From Pseudomonadota bacterium (lineage in GTDB: Bacteria; Pseudomonadota; Alphaproteobacteria; UBA2966; CAIVPW01), in the NCBI GenBank assembly GCA_027625125.1, contig JAQBXG010000070.1, forward strand, positions 1 through 8,316: 8,316 nt of DNA, in the 5' to 3' direction. The translations under genes and the position numbers were made by a program. Shown in pieces: positions 1 to 6,097 of the stretch. The notes beneath the pieces are model-generated. The model did no database searches. It was not told the DNA's origin and saw only the letters and a program-made list of their open reading frames with translations. The number at the start of each line of letters is the position of its first letter. The stretch's first letter is position 1.

Positions 1-214
1 GTTGCGGCGCGGTCGGCCGCGGCGCGCCGGGGTTGGGCGGCCGCAGGCCGAAATCCGGCGGCAGCACCAGCGGCGCCTTGGTGACCACGGCGAATTCATC
101 GGGCGGCGTCAGCGGGCCGATGCCGAGGGTGTCCCGGACGCCGCTGCACCCGGAAAGCCCGACGAGCGCGGCGACCAGAATCGCCCCGGCCCAGAACCGC
201 CGAAAATGTCCCAT
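1..214 (-). CDS. DUF3035 (BamF-type) lipoprotein, N-terminal part
   Basis: Only the first 71 codons are present; the gene runs off the left edge. The protein starts MGHFRRFW, has a hydrophobic stretch at residues 9-20 and a lipobox LSGC at 20-23, so Cys23 should be lipidated and the mature protein anchored to a membrane, probably the outer one. After the lipobox come GIGPLTPPDEF and a proline-rich LPPDFGLRPP segment, the hallmark of the alphaproteobacterial DUF3035 family. Members of this family have been described in Caulobacter as the BAM-complex accessory lipoprotein BamF; whether this protein has that role is inference. The ATG lies 5 bp after the lspA stop, with no strong Shine-Dalgarno, so it is probably translated in the same operon by reinitiation. 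Its own processing would need the upstream neighbour LspA. Confidence 0.85.
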   Translation of the reverse strand, partial: MGHFRRFWAGAILVAALVGLSGCSGVRDTLGIGPLTPPDEFAVVTKAPLVLPPDFGLRPPNPGAPRPTAPQ

Positions 215-219
215 GGCAG

Positions 220-699
220 CTAAATACCCCGCTCGTGGCGCGCAAACAAGCCGTCCAGCACGATCAGCGCAAAGCCGCAGACGATGGCCGCGTCGGCGAC
301 GTTGAAGACCGGAAAATGGCAGAAGCGGCATTCGCCGATATGGAAGTCGAAAAAATCGGCCACGTGGCCCCACAGGACGCGATCGGTGACGTTGCCCGCC
401 GCTCCGCCGATGACCATGCCGAGGCCCATGCCCAACAGCGGGCTGGTTGCCCGGGCGAGCCAGACGGAGAGCGCGACGATCACCGCCACCGCGAACGCGA
501 CCAGCAGCCAGCGGCCGAGATCGAGGTCGTTCTGCAACAGGCCGAAGCTGACCCCGGTATTGTGGACCAGCACCAGATTGAGAAACGGCGCGACGAGGAT
601 CGGCTGTTCGGCCAGGTTGAGGACATCGAGCACGGCCCACTTGGAGACGCGGTCGAGGCCGTAGACGACGGCCGCCAGCGCCAGGCCGGAGCGGATCAC
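220..699 (-). CDS. lspA: Lipoprotein signal peptidase (signal peptidase II)
   Basis: This 159-residue inner-membrane aspartic protease cleaves the signal peptide of diacylglyceryl-modified prolipoproteins just before the lipidated cysteine. Four membrane segments are visible at about residues 4-24, 62-81, 87-103 and 135-153. The first conserved block is VHNTGVSFGLL (45-55). The catalytic aspartates lie in GNVTDR (Asp106) and FNVADAAI (Asp136). The length is normal for the family. The frame is open far upstream, through the end of ileS, so the start must be chosen. I take GTG at 699-697, whose last bases overlap the ileS TGA as GTGA. There is no Shine-Dalgarno, which points to coupling with ileS translation, and the next in-frame ATG would remove half the protein. 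The gene downstream encodes a lipoprotein, a likely substrate. Confidence 0.95.
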   Translation of the reverse strand: MIRSGLALAAVVYGLDRVSKWAVLDVLNLAEQPILVAPFLNLVLVHNTGVSFGLLQNDLDLGRWLLVAFAVAVIVALSVWLARATSPLLGMGLGMVIGGAAGNVTDRVLWGHVADFFDFHIGECRFCHFPVFNVADAAIVCGFALIVLDGLFARHERGI

Positions 700-3488
700 G
701 GGTGCGCGGCCACCGCGTCGGCGCAGCGGTGGCAGAGATCGCCGTGGTCCGCGACCTCGGCCAGCACGCGCCAGCAGCGTTCGCATTTGTCGCCGTCGGC
801 GGCGGTGATGACGACCGCGATGCCGGGCGCCGAATCGAGCGTGAACGCGCCGGCGGGGGCGTCGCCGTCGGCCAGTGTGATTCCCGAGGTGATGCAGATG
901 GCGGCGAAATCGACATCGCCCAATGCATCGCCGAAGCCGCCGGCGCCGTAGACATGGGCGTGGGCCTGGAGGCTGCTGCCGATGCGCTTTTCGCGGCGCT
1001 CGACCTCGAGGGCGGCGGTGACGGCCCGGCGGAGGGCGCGAATGTCGTCCCACCGCGCCGCCAGGGCGTCGTCGCGCCAGTCGCCGGGGGTTTCCGGAAA
1101 CTGCCGCAGGTGGACGCTTTGGTCGTCGCCGGGATGGCGTTCGAGCCACGCTTCCTCGGCGGTGAAGACGAGGATTGGCGCGAGCCACGCCGTCAGGCGC
1201 GAAAACAATTCGGCCAGCACCGTGCGGGCGGCGCGGCGGCGGCGGCTGGTGGCGGGATCGCAATAGAGCGCGTCCTTGCGGATGTCGAAATAGAATGACG
1301 ACAGGTCGACCGCGCAAAAGCCGTGCAGGGCGACGAACAGGCGGTGAAAGTCGTATTCGGCGCAGCACGATCGCACCAGATCGTCGAGCCCGGCGACGCG
1401 ATGCAGCACGAACCGCTCCAGTTCCGGCATGTCGGCGACGGCGAGGCGTTCGGAGTCGTCGAACCCTTCGAGGTTGGCGAGGATGTAGCGGAGCGTGTTG
1501 CGCAGGCGGCGGTACGAGTCGACCTGGGCGCGGAGAATCTCCGGCCCGATACGCAGGTCTTCGGAATAGTCCGACGACACCACCCACAGGCGCAGGATGT
1601 CGGCGCCGAATTGCTCGATCACTTCCTGGGGGGCGACGACGTTGCCGAGCGACTTCGACATCTTGCGTCCCGCGCCGTCCATCACGAAGCCGTGGGTCAG
1701 AACTTCGCGGTACGGCGCGCGGCCGCGGGTGCCGCAGGATTCGAGCAGCGAGGTGTGGAACCAGCCGCGATGCTGGTCGGAGCCTTCGAGGTACAGCGAC
1801 GCCGGCGAGGTGAGCTCGGGCCGCGCTTCGAGGACGAAGGCATGGGTCGAGCCGGAGTCGAACCAGACGTCGAGGGTGTCCTTGACCTGTTCGTAGCGGG
1901 CCGGATCGAGATCACCGAGGAAGCGTTCCGGCGGGCTGCCGTACCAGGCATCGCCGCCTTCGGCTTCGATCGCGTCACTGATGCGGGTATTCACCGCCTC
2001 GTCGCGCAGCGGCTCGCCGGTTTCGCGATCAACGAACAGCGTCAGCGGCACCCCCCACGACCGTTGCCGCGACACCACCCAAGCCGGGCGCGATGCGACC
2101 ATCGCATAGATGCGGTTTTGGCCCGCGGCCGGAAACCAACGCACTTCGGCGATGGCCCGCAACGCCTTGGCGCGAAGGTCATTGGTGTCCATCGAGATGA
2201 ACCATTGCGGCGTTGTCCGGAAGATCAGCGGCGCCTTGGACCGCCAAGAATGGGGATACGAGTGGACGAGCTTGCCGCTGGCGAGCAACGCCCCGGCTTC
2301 CCGGAGTGCTTCGCAGACTTCGTCGGCGACCTTGTAGACGTGGCGGCCGGCGAACATCGGCACATGGTCGAAGTAGACGCCGGCCTCGTTGACCGTGAAC
2401 GGCACTTCGATGCCGTGCTGTTGGCCGAGGACGAAGTCGTCCTCGCCGTGGCCGGGGGCGATATGAACGAATCCGGTGCCGGTTTCCATCTCGACGAAAT
2501 GGGCCGGCAGCACCGGCACGTCGAAATCGTACCCCTGCCCCGCCCACGGGTGCGCGAGGACGGCCCCGGCGATTTCATCACCGGCAAGTTCGGCGACGAC
2601 CTCGCAGGCGGTGATGCCGACCTCTTTCTGCACCGAATCGAGCAACGGCGCGGCGACCCAGAACTCTTCGCCGGGGACCGCGAGACTGCCGGGATTTGCC
2701 GCCGTCACCCGCACCCGCACATAGGTCTTGTCGGGGGCCACCGCGACCGCGCGGTTGCCGGCCAGAGTCCAGGGCGTCGTCGTCCAGATGACGATCGATG
2801 CGCCCTTGATGCTGTCGGGGCCTTCGCGCACCGCGAAGCGCACGAACACAAAGGTCGATTCGTGATCGTGGTATTCCACCTCGGCGTCGGACAGCGCGGT
2901 CTTTTCGACCGGCGACCACATCACCGGCTTGGCCCCGCGATAGAGGCCGCCGTTCATCAGGAACTTTTGCAGCTCGCGGACGATCTGGGCCTCGGCCGCG
3001 AACGACATCGTCGTGTACGGATTGTCCCAGTCGCCGACGATGCCGAGGCGCTGGAACTCGGCGCTTTGCACCTCGATCCAGTGGGCGGCGAAGCGGCGGC
3101 ATTCTTCGCGGAACTCGAGCACCGGCACGTCGTCCTTGTCGCGCCCGTCCTTGCGGTAGTTCTGTTCGACCTGCCATTCGATCGGCAGGCCGTGGCAGTC
3201 CCAGCCCGGCACATAGACCGAGTTGTGGCCAGTCATCTGCCGCGCGCGGTTGATGACGTCCTTCAGAATCTTGTTCAGCGCGTGGCCGATGTGGATGTTG
3301 CCGTTCGCATACGGCGGGCCGTCGTGGAGGATGAACGGCGGGCGGCCGTTGCCGTCTTCGCGCAGGCGGGCGGGAAGGTCCATGCGCGCCCAGCGCGCCA
3401 GCATCTCCGGCTCGCGCTCGGGGAGCCGGGCTTTCATCGGAAAGCCGGTGTTCGGCAGGAATACGGTGGATCGGTAGTCGGACGACAT
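696..3488 (-). CDS. ileS: Isoleucyl-tRNA synthetase
   Basis: This cytoplasmic class I aminoacyl-tRNA synthetase charges tRNA-Ile and hydrolyses mischarged Val-tRNA-Ile. Its 930 residues match the bacterial single-zinc type. The ATP-binding HIGH motif is at 66-69 within PPYANGNIHIGH, and KMSKS is at 609-613. The CP1 editing domain lies between about 200 and 400, with the threonine-rich WTTTPWT (235-241) and GTGFVHIAPGHGEDD (337-351). The tRNA-contacting region around DVWFDSGSTH (540-549) and GSDQHRGWF (569-577) is intact. An anticodon-binding helical domain follows, and the C-terminus carries a zinc knuckle with cysteines at 902, 905, 919 and 922. The ATG is preceded at 6 nt by AAAGGG. The stop overlaps the lspA start. 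No Ile-rich leader peptide was seen upstream. Confidence 0.98.
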   Translation of the reverse strand: MSSDYRSTVFLPNTGFPMKARLPEREPEMLARWARMDLPARLREDGNGRPPFILHDGPPYANGNIHIGHALNKILKDVINRARQMTGHNSVYVPGWDCHGLPIEWQVEQNYRKDGRDKDDVPVLEFREECRRFAAHWIEVQSAEFQRLGIVGDWDNPYTTMSFAAEAQIVRELQKFLMNGGLYRGAKPVMWSPVEKTALSDAEVEYHDHESTFVFVRFAVREGPDSIKGASIVIWTTTPWTLAGNRAVAVAPDKTYVRVRVTAANPGSLAVPGEEFWVAAPLLDSVQKEVGITACEVVAELAGDEIAGAVLAHPWAGQGYDFDVPVLPAHFVEMETGTGFVHIAPGHGEDDFVLGQQHGIEVPFTVNEAGVYFDHVPMFAGRHVYKVADEVCEALREAGALLASGKLVHSYPHSWRSKAPLIFRTTPQWFISMDTNDLRAKALRAIAEVRWFPAAGQNRIYAMVASRPAWVVSRQRSWGVPLTLFVDRETGEPLRDEAVNTRISDAIEAEGGDAWYGSPPERFLGDLDPARYEQVKDTLDVWFDSGSTHAFVLEARPELTSPASLYLEGSDQHRGWFHTSLLESCGTRGRAPYREVLTHGFVMDGAGRKMSKSLGNVVAPQEVIEQFGADILRLWVVSSDYSEDLRIGPEILRAQVDSYRRLRNTLRYILANLEGFDDSERLAVADMPELERFVLHRVAGLDDLVRSCCAEYDFHRLFVALHGFCAVDLSSFYFDIRKDALYCDPATSRRRRAARTVLAELFSRLTAWLAPILVFTAEEAWLERHPGDDQSVHLRQFPETPGDWRDDALAARWDDIRALRRAVTAALEVERREKRIGSSLQAHAHVYGAGGFGDALGDVDFAAICITSGITLADGDAPAGAFTLDSAPGIAVVITAADGDKCERCWRVLAEVADHGDLCHRCADAVAAHP

Positions 3489-3494
3489 GGACAG

Positions 3495-3500
3495 CCCTTT
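3495..3500 (-). promoter_or_regulatory. ileS ribosome binding site
   Basis: On the minus strand AAAGGG lies 6 nt before the ileS ATG. It supports 3488 as the start and shows that ileS is translated independently of ribF, whose stop lies 182 bp upstream. Confidence 0.6.
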
Positions 3501-3539
3501 GCAACAGGCACAGGGGTACGGAGGAACAGGGGAGCGGTC

Positions 3540-3564
3540 CCCGGCCCCCGTCTAGAGGGCCGGG
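3540..3564. repeat. Inverted repeat, 8-bp stem with 9-nt loop
   Basis: The arms CCCGGCCC (3540-3547) and GGGCCGGG (3557-3564) are perfectly complementary and enclose a 9-nt loop. The stem is all G:C and would begin 51 nt upstream of the ileS ATG in an ileS leader transcript. No T-run follows on either strand. Confidence 0.6.
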
Positions 3565-3586
3565 CCGGTAATTCGCTGTGTGAGGT

Positions 3587-3611
3587 TCCGGCGCATGTCC
3601 ATCGCGCCGGA
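3587..3611. repeat. Inverted repeat, 8-bp stem with 9-nt loop
   Basis: The arms TCCGGCGC (3587-3594) and GCGCCGGA (3604-3611) are perfectly complementary with a 9-nt loop, the same geometry as the repeat 22 bp away. On the plus strand a short TTTGT follows the right arm, which looks faintly like a terminator, but no plus-strand gene lies upstream to need one. Confidence 0.55.
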
Positions 3612-3642
3612 TTTGTACCCCACGGCCGGAGCCAAGTCGAGC

Positions 3643-3696
3643 CGGTCCGGGGCCGCGAAGCAGCAGGTGTTCAGGGGGCCGCGAAGCGGTCCGGGG
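3643..3696. repeat. Short direct repeats spanning the ribF stop codon
   Basis: GGGGCCGCGAAGC occurs at 3649-3661 and again at 3675-3687. CGGTCCGGGG occurs at 3643-3652 and again at 3687-3696. The two units appear in opposite order in the two copies. One copy encodes the C-terminal residues DRFAAP of RibF and the other lies just past its stop. A small duplication is possible; so is GC-rich coincidence. Confidence 0.4.
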
Positions 3697-4639
3697 CGGC
3701 TTTGGGGGCAGCAAGGACGGCGCGGGCGGCGGCGGCGTCGGCGTCAATCGCCGCGCGCAGGGCGTCGAGGGAATCGAAGGTTTTTTCGGGCCGGAGCCAG
3801 GCGACCAGTGCGACGCAGACCGGGCGGGCGTAGAGGTCGCCGTCGAAATCGAACAGGTGGACTTCGAGTTCCGGCTCGTCGCCGTCGAACATCGGCCGCA
3901 CGCCGAGGCTGGCGACGCCGTCGCGCCAGCGCGGATCGTCGCCGATGCGAGCGCGCACCGCGTAGATGCCGAAGCGCGGTTGCAGCAGGCCCCGGAGGCG
4001 CACATTGGCGGTGGGATAGCCGAGGCCGTGGCCGCGCCCGGCGCCGTGGCGCACGCGACCGGCGATTTCCCACCAGTGGCCGAGGGCGGCGGCGGCGGTT
4101 TCCGGCTCGCCGGCGAGGAGCGCCGCCCGCACCGTCCGCGAGGCGAACGGCTCGGTGGTCCTTGGCCCCGCCACCGGCTCGACGATGGTCAGGCCAAAGG
4201 CGAGGTCCGCCGCCATGCGCCGCAACAACGCCGCATCGCCGCCGCGCTCGCGGCCGAACACGAAATCGTAGCCGGCCACGACATGGCGCGCGCCGAGGCC
4301 ATTGACCAGCACCGAACCCACGAAGTCTTCAGCGGATTGCGCCGCGAAGGCGCGATCGAAGCGGGCGAGATAGAGAATGTCGATGCCGAACTCCCGCAGG
4401 CGCACCGCCTTGGTCCGCAGCGGCGTCAGGCGAAACGGCGGATCATCGGGGCGGAACAGCGTGCGCGGATGCGGCTCGAACGTCAGCACCGCCGAGGGCA
4501 CGCCGAGATCCCGCGCCGTGGCGCGCGCCACGGCCAGCACCGCGCGGTGGCCGCGATGAACGCCGTCGAAATTACCGAGGGCCACCGCAGCGCCGCGGGC
4601 GGCGGCCGGGGGATGGGCCAGGGTCCGGACGATTCGCAT
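3671..4639 (-). CDS. ribF: Bifunctional riboflavin kinase / FAD synthetase
   Basis: This cytoplasmic enzyme phosphorylates riboflavin to FMN and then adenylylates FMN to FAD. The 322 residues are a normal length. The N-terminal FAD synthetase nucleotidyltransferase domain shows GNFDGVHRGH (22-31), TFEPHPR (53-59), and GYDFVFGRERGG (123-134). The C-terminal riboflavin kinase domain begins near residue 190 and shows GLGYPTAN (205-212), where most relatives have Phe-Pro-Thr-Ala-Asn, and GVASLGVRPMF (241-251). The frame is open far upstream, but homology begins at MRIVRTL, so the ATG at 4639-4637 is chosen even though no clear Shine-Dalgarno precedes it. It heads the minus-strand ribF-ileS-lspA-lipoprotein cluster and is divergent from the oxidoreductase gene, 84 bp away. 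Confidence 0.95.
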   Translation of the reverse strand: MRIVRTLAHPPAAARGAAVALGNFDGVHRGHRAVLAVARATARDLGVPSAVLTFEPHPRTLFRPDDPPFRLTPLRTKAVRLREFGIDILYLARFDRAFAAQSAEDFVGSVLVNGLGARHVVAGYDFVFGRERGGDAALLRRMAADLAFGLTIVEPVAGPRTTEPFASRTVRAALLAGEPETAAAALGHWWEIAGRVRHGAGRGHGLGYPTANVRLRGLLQPRFGIYAVRARIGDDPRWRDGVASLGVRPMFDGDEPELEVHLFDFDGDLYARPVCVALVAWLRPEKTFDSLDALRAAIDADAAAARAVLAAPKAAPDRFAAP

Positions 4640-4684
4640 GATCGGAGGGCCGGGTTGCGCGGAGAAGTTCCGCCGCCGCCGGGG

Positions 4685-4714
4685 TATATAGGAGAGGCAT
4701 TCGACGAGGCGCAA
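4685..4714 (-). promoter_or_regulatory. Possible ribF promoter (weak)
   Basis: On the minus strand TTGCGC (4714-4709) and TATATA (4690-4685) are separated by 18 bp, with the -10-like box 45 bp before the ribF ATG. The match to the sigma-70 consensus is partial (3/6 and 4/6). TATATA is self-complementary and could equally serve the plus-strand gene, but no -35 box at proper spacing was found for it. Confidence 0.25.
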
Positions 4715-4719
4715 GGAGG
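4713..4719 (+). promoter_or_regulatory. Ribosome binding site deciding the oxidoreductase start
   Basis: AAGGAGG lies 4 nt before the ATG at 4724. The frame is open for hundreds of codons upstream across ribF on the other strand, so this strong Shine-Dalgarno and the onset of family homology fix the true start here. Confidence 0.8.
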
Positions 4720-4723
4720 CGGC

Positions 4724-5692
4724 ATGCCGTTCGCGATCGTACAGGTGCAACCGGGCGGGCCGGAGGTTTTGCATTGGGCCGAGGTCGAGGTCGGCGACCC
4801 CGGCCCCGGCGAAGTGCGGCTGCGCCACACCGCAATCGGCGTGAACTATCTGGATATCTATTTCCGCAGCGGACGGTATGCCGGCGCCAAGCTGCCGTTC
4901 ACGGTCGGCGCCGAGGGGGTCGGCGTGGTCGAGGCGGTCGGCGACGGCGTGGCGTTGGTGTCGGTCGGCGACCGGGTCGCCTATGCGTCCCGCACCCCCG
5001 GCAGCTATGCGGAAGCGCGGGTGGTGCCGGCGGCGTGGCTGACCCCGGTTCCCGACGACATTCCCGACGACATCGCCGCGGTGTTGATGCTGAAGGGCAT
5101 GACCGCCGAATACCTGTTGCACCGCACCCACCAGGTAGGCGCCGGCGACCGGGTGCTGGTCCATGCCGCCGCCGGAGGCATGGGGGTGTTGCTGTGCCAG
5201 TGGGCGCGGGCATTGGGCGCGCAGGTCGCGGGCACGGTATCGACCGAAGCCAAGGCCGCAATTGCCCGCGAACACGGCTGCGAATTGCCGATCATCGGCG
5301 GCGACTGGGTGGCGGCGGCGCGGTCGTGGAGCGGCGGGCGCGGCGTCGATGTGGTCTATGACGGCATCGGCCGCGACACATTCGTGCAGTCACTGGAGGC
5401 GCTGGCGGTGCTGGGGCATCTGGTGAGTTACGGCCAGGCGTCGGGGGACGTGGCGCCGTTCGACCTGAAGCTTTTGGCCGCGGCGAGCCTGACCGTGAGC
5501 CGCCCGAACCTGTTTCACTATACCGAAGACGCCGACCGGCGCGCGGCGATGTCGGCGCGGGTGTGGGAGGCGGTGCGGGCCGGCCGCATCACGCCACGGG
5601 TGGCGCGGCGGTTGCCGCTGAAAGACGCTGCCGAAGCCCACCGCGCGCTGGAGTCGCGCCAGACGACCGGCGCGACAGTGCTGGTGCCGTAG
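4724..5692 (+). CDS. NAD(P)H:quinone oxidoreductase, zinc-free MDR family
   Basis: This 322-residue cytoplasmic protein belongs to the medium-chain dehydrogenase/reductase superfamily, quinone oxidoreductase (Qor/zeta-crystallin) branch. Enzymes of this type reduce quinones or related electrophiles with NADPH. The N-terminal GroES-like domain shows the Qor signature NYLDIYFRSGRY (41-52) and PFTVGAEGVGVVEAVG (58-73). The Rossmann domain has the nucleotide-binding loop HAAAGGMGVL (147-156), then GVDVVYDGIGRDTF (207-220) and LVSYGQASG (233-241). The cysteines that bind zinc in alcohol dehydrogenases are absent, as expected for this branch. It is transcribed divergently from ribF and is followed by a gene-poor, low-GC stretch. 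The exact substrate cannot be told from sequence; qor or qorA would be the nearest named genes. Confidence 0.92.
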   Translation: MPFAIVQVQPGGPEVLHWAEVEVGDPGPGEVRLRHTAIGVNYLDIYFRSGRYAGAKLPFTVGAEGVGVVEAVGDGVALVSVGDRVAYASRTPGSYAEARVVPAAWLTPVPDDIPDDIAAVLMLKGMTAEYLLHRTHQVGAGDRVLVHAAAGGMGVLLCQWARALGAQVAGTVSTEAKAAIAREHGCELPIIGGDWVAAARSWSGGRGVDVVYDGIGRDTFVQSLEALAVLGHLVSYGQASGDVAPFDLKLLAAASLTVSRPNLFHYTEDADRRAAMSARVWEAVRAGRITPRVARRLPLKDAAEAHRALESRQTTGATVLVP

Positions 5693-6093
5693 TTGATATC
5701 CAAGCTAGCCGCTCCGGCGAAATTTATGTGGTTCAATCACCATATCCATCCAAGCCAATGTCCCGGAACCGCAGTAGACCCGCAAGGCACCAGGCTCAGG
5801 GTAGGAGGTGTGAACATGCAAACGACTCAAGCCGGGCTGTATTGGGCCTCGACTGTTCATGTGTGAATCGACGATATGTTCCGGCCCCACGCCAGAAAAG
5901 TGATTCACTAGCTCCTTCAAGACACTGGCTCGAGAATGCTCGTTGAATCGCGATTTCGGAACGTGCCGGTGGAATCGTCGGACATACGCAAGATTTTCTA
6001 TTTTTTCGACGACTATGCAGAGGTCGCGAGGATCGAGGCTGTTGCAAAGGCCCTTTCCCTCAAACAAGCGGGAACTACTAGGCATTCGCCCAC
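5693..6093. other. Low-GC island with no intact gene, between converging genes
   Basis: About 400 bp separate the stops of the oxidoreductase and the beta-repeat membrane protein. GC counted by hand over 5701-6060 is 191/360 (53%), clearly below the flanks. A hairpin (5726-5745), a GGAGG Shine-Dalgarno (5804-5808) and a broken plus-strand reading frame (5816-6097) are the only structured content seen. A 166-codon minus-strand open frame also crosses the stretch (5705-6205), but its first third overlaps the membrane-protein gene in another frame and nothing in it is recognisable. No clear terminator serves either flanking gene. The base composition and broken frame suggest acquired DNA in decay. 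Confidence 0.6.
5726..5745. repeat. Hairpin, 7-bp stem with 6-nt loop
   Basis: ATGTGGT (5726-5732) pairs with ACCATAT (5739-5745), with one G.U wobble and a 6-nt loop. It starts 34 bp after the oxidoreductase stop and 90 bp before the putative transposase start. With no T-run on the plus strand it is a poor terminator. If the downstream frame is an IS110 relic, this is where the element's left-end non-coding RNA would lie; that link is speculative. Confidence 0.45.
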
Positions 6094-6097
6094 CTAG
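5816..6097 (+). pseudogene. Probable decayed IS110-type transposase, N-terminal fragment
   Basis: A good GGAGG (5804-5808) precedes an ATG at 5816. The frame reads MQTTQAGLYWASTVHV, a TGA stop (5864-5866), IDDMFRPHARKVIH, a TAG stop (5909-5911), then a further 61 codons including RMLVESRFRNVPVESSD, ending at TAG 6095-6097. IS110 transposases begin with AG-[IL]-D-W-A-x-x-x-H-x-V-C-V-x-D, where the Asp is the first catalytic DEDD residue, and continue with an R-x-x-V-x-H segment and VPVA-[IL]-E-R-x-x-G. The observed order of fragments fits this, with Asp replaced by Tyr and two stops. The tail (IFYFFDDYAEVARIEAVAKAL) does not fit the family in any way I recognise. The last 53 codons from ATG 5936 could instead be a small unrelated gene. 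The family assignment rests on memory of the consensus, not on an alignment. Confidence 0.35.

Larger units (their letters stand above)
3489..3670 (-). other. ribF-ileS intergenic region, structured, no gene
   Basis: This 182-bp gap separates two genes that are usually close neighbours. No convincing gene is present. It holds three inverted repeats in series, two of them perfect 8-bp stems with 9-nt loops (3540-3564 and 3587-3611). A third, imperfect stem at 3618-3652 pairs CCCC/GGGG and CCGG/CCGG across mismatches. None is followed on the minus strand by a T-run, so intrinsic termination is not well supported. No good sigma-70 promoter could be picked out. The region is long enough for a promoter or an mRNA leader for ileS. 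Confidence 0.5.

Noticed and set aside
700..1587. Upstream extension of the lspA frame
   Set aside because: The open frame continues through the ileS 3' end, but the translation there is an arginine-rich shadow and LspA homology begins at the GTG at 699.
3552..3602. 16-residue leader peptide MDMRRNLTQRITGPAL upstream of ileS
   Set aside because: It contains a single Ile codon and no Shine-Dalgarno, so ileS attenuation by an Ile leader peptide is not supported.
1323..3833. 836-codon plus-strand open frame opposite ileS
   Set aside because: It lies antisense to a fully motif-supported ileS and runs into ribF. Its composition (Arg, Ala, Gly, His rich, no recognisable motif) is that of a GC-rich shadow frame.
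4640..5275. Upstream extension of the ribF frame
   Set aside because: It lies opposite the oxidoreductase gene and has no family similarity; RibF homology begins at MRIVRTL.
5900..5910. AGTGA-T-TCACT short palindrome as an operator
   Set aside because: It is a single 11-bp palindrome inside the degenerate frame with no promoter nearby.
6034..6052. GGCTGTTGCAAAG resembling the terminal repeat of IS6/IS26-family elements
   Set aside because: The match is short and partial, there is no second end or target duplication, and the bases read naturally as codons of the surrounding frame.
6045..6062. AAAGG/CCTTT palindrome as a terminator of the minus-strand gene
   Set aside because: The two arms are separated by a single base, so no hairpin loop can form, and no T-run follows.
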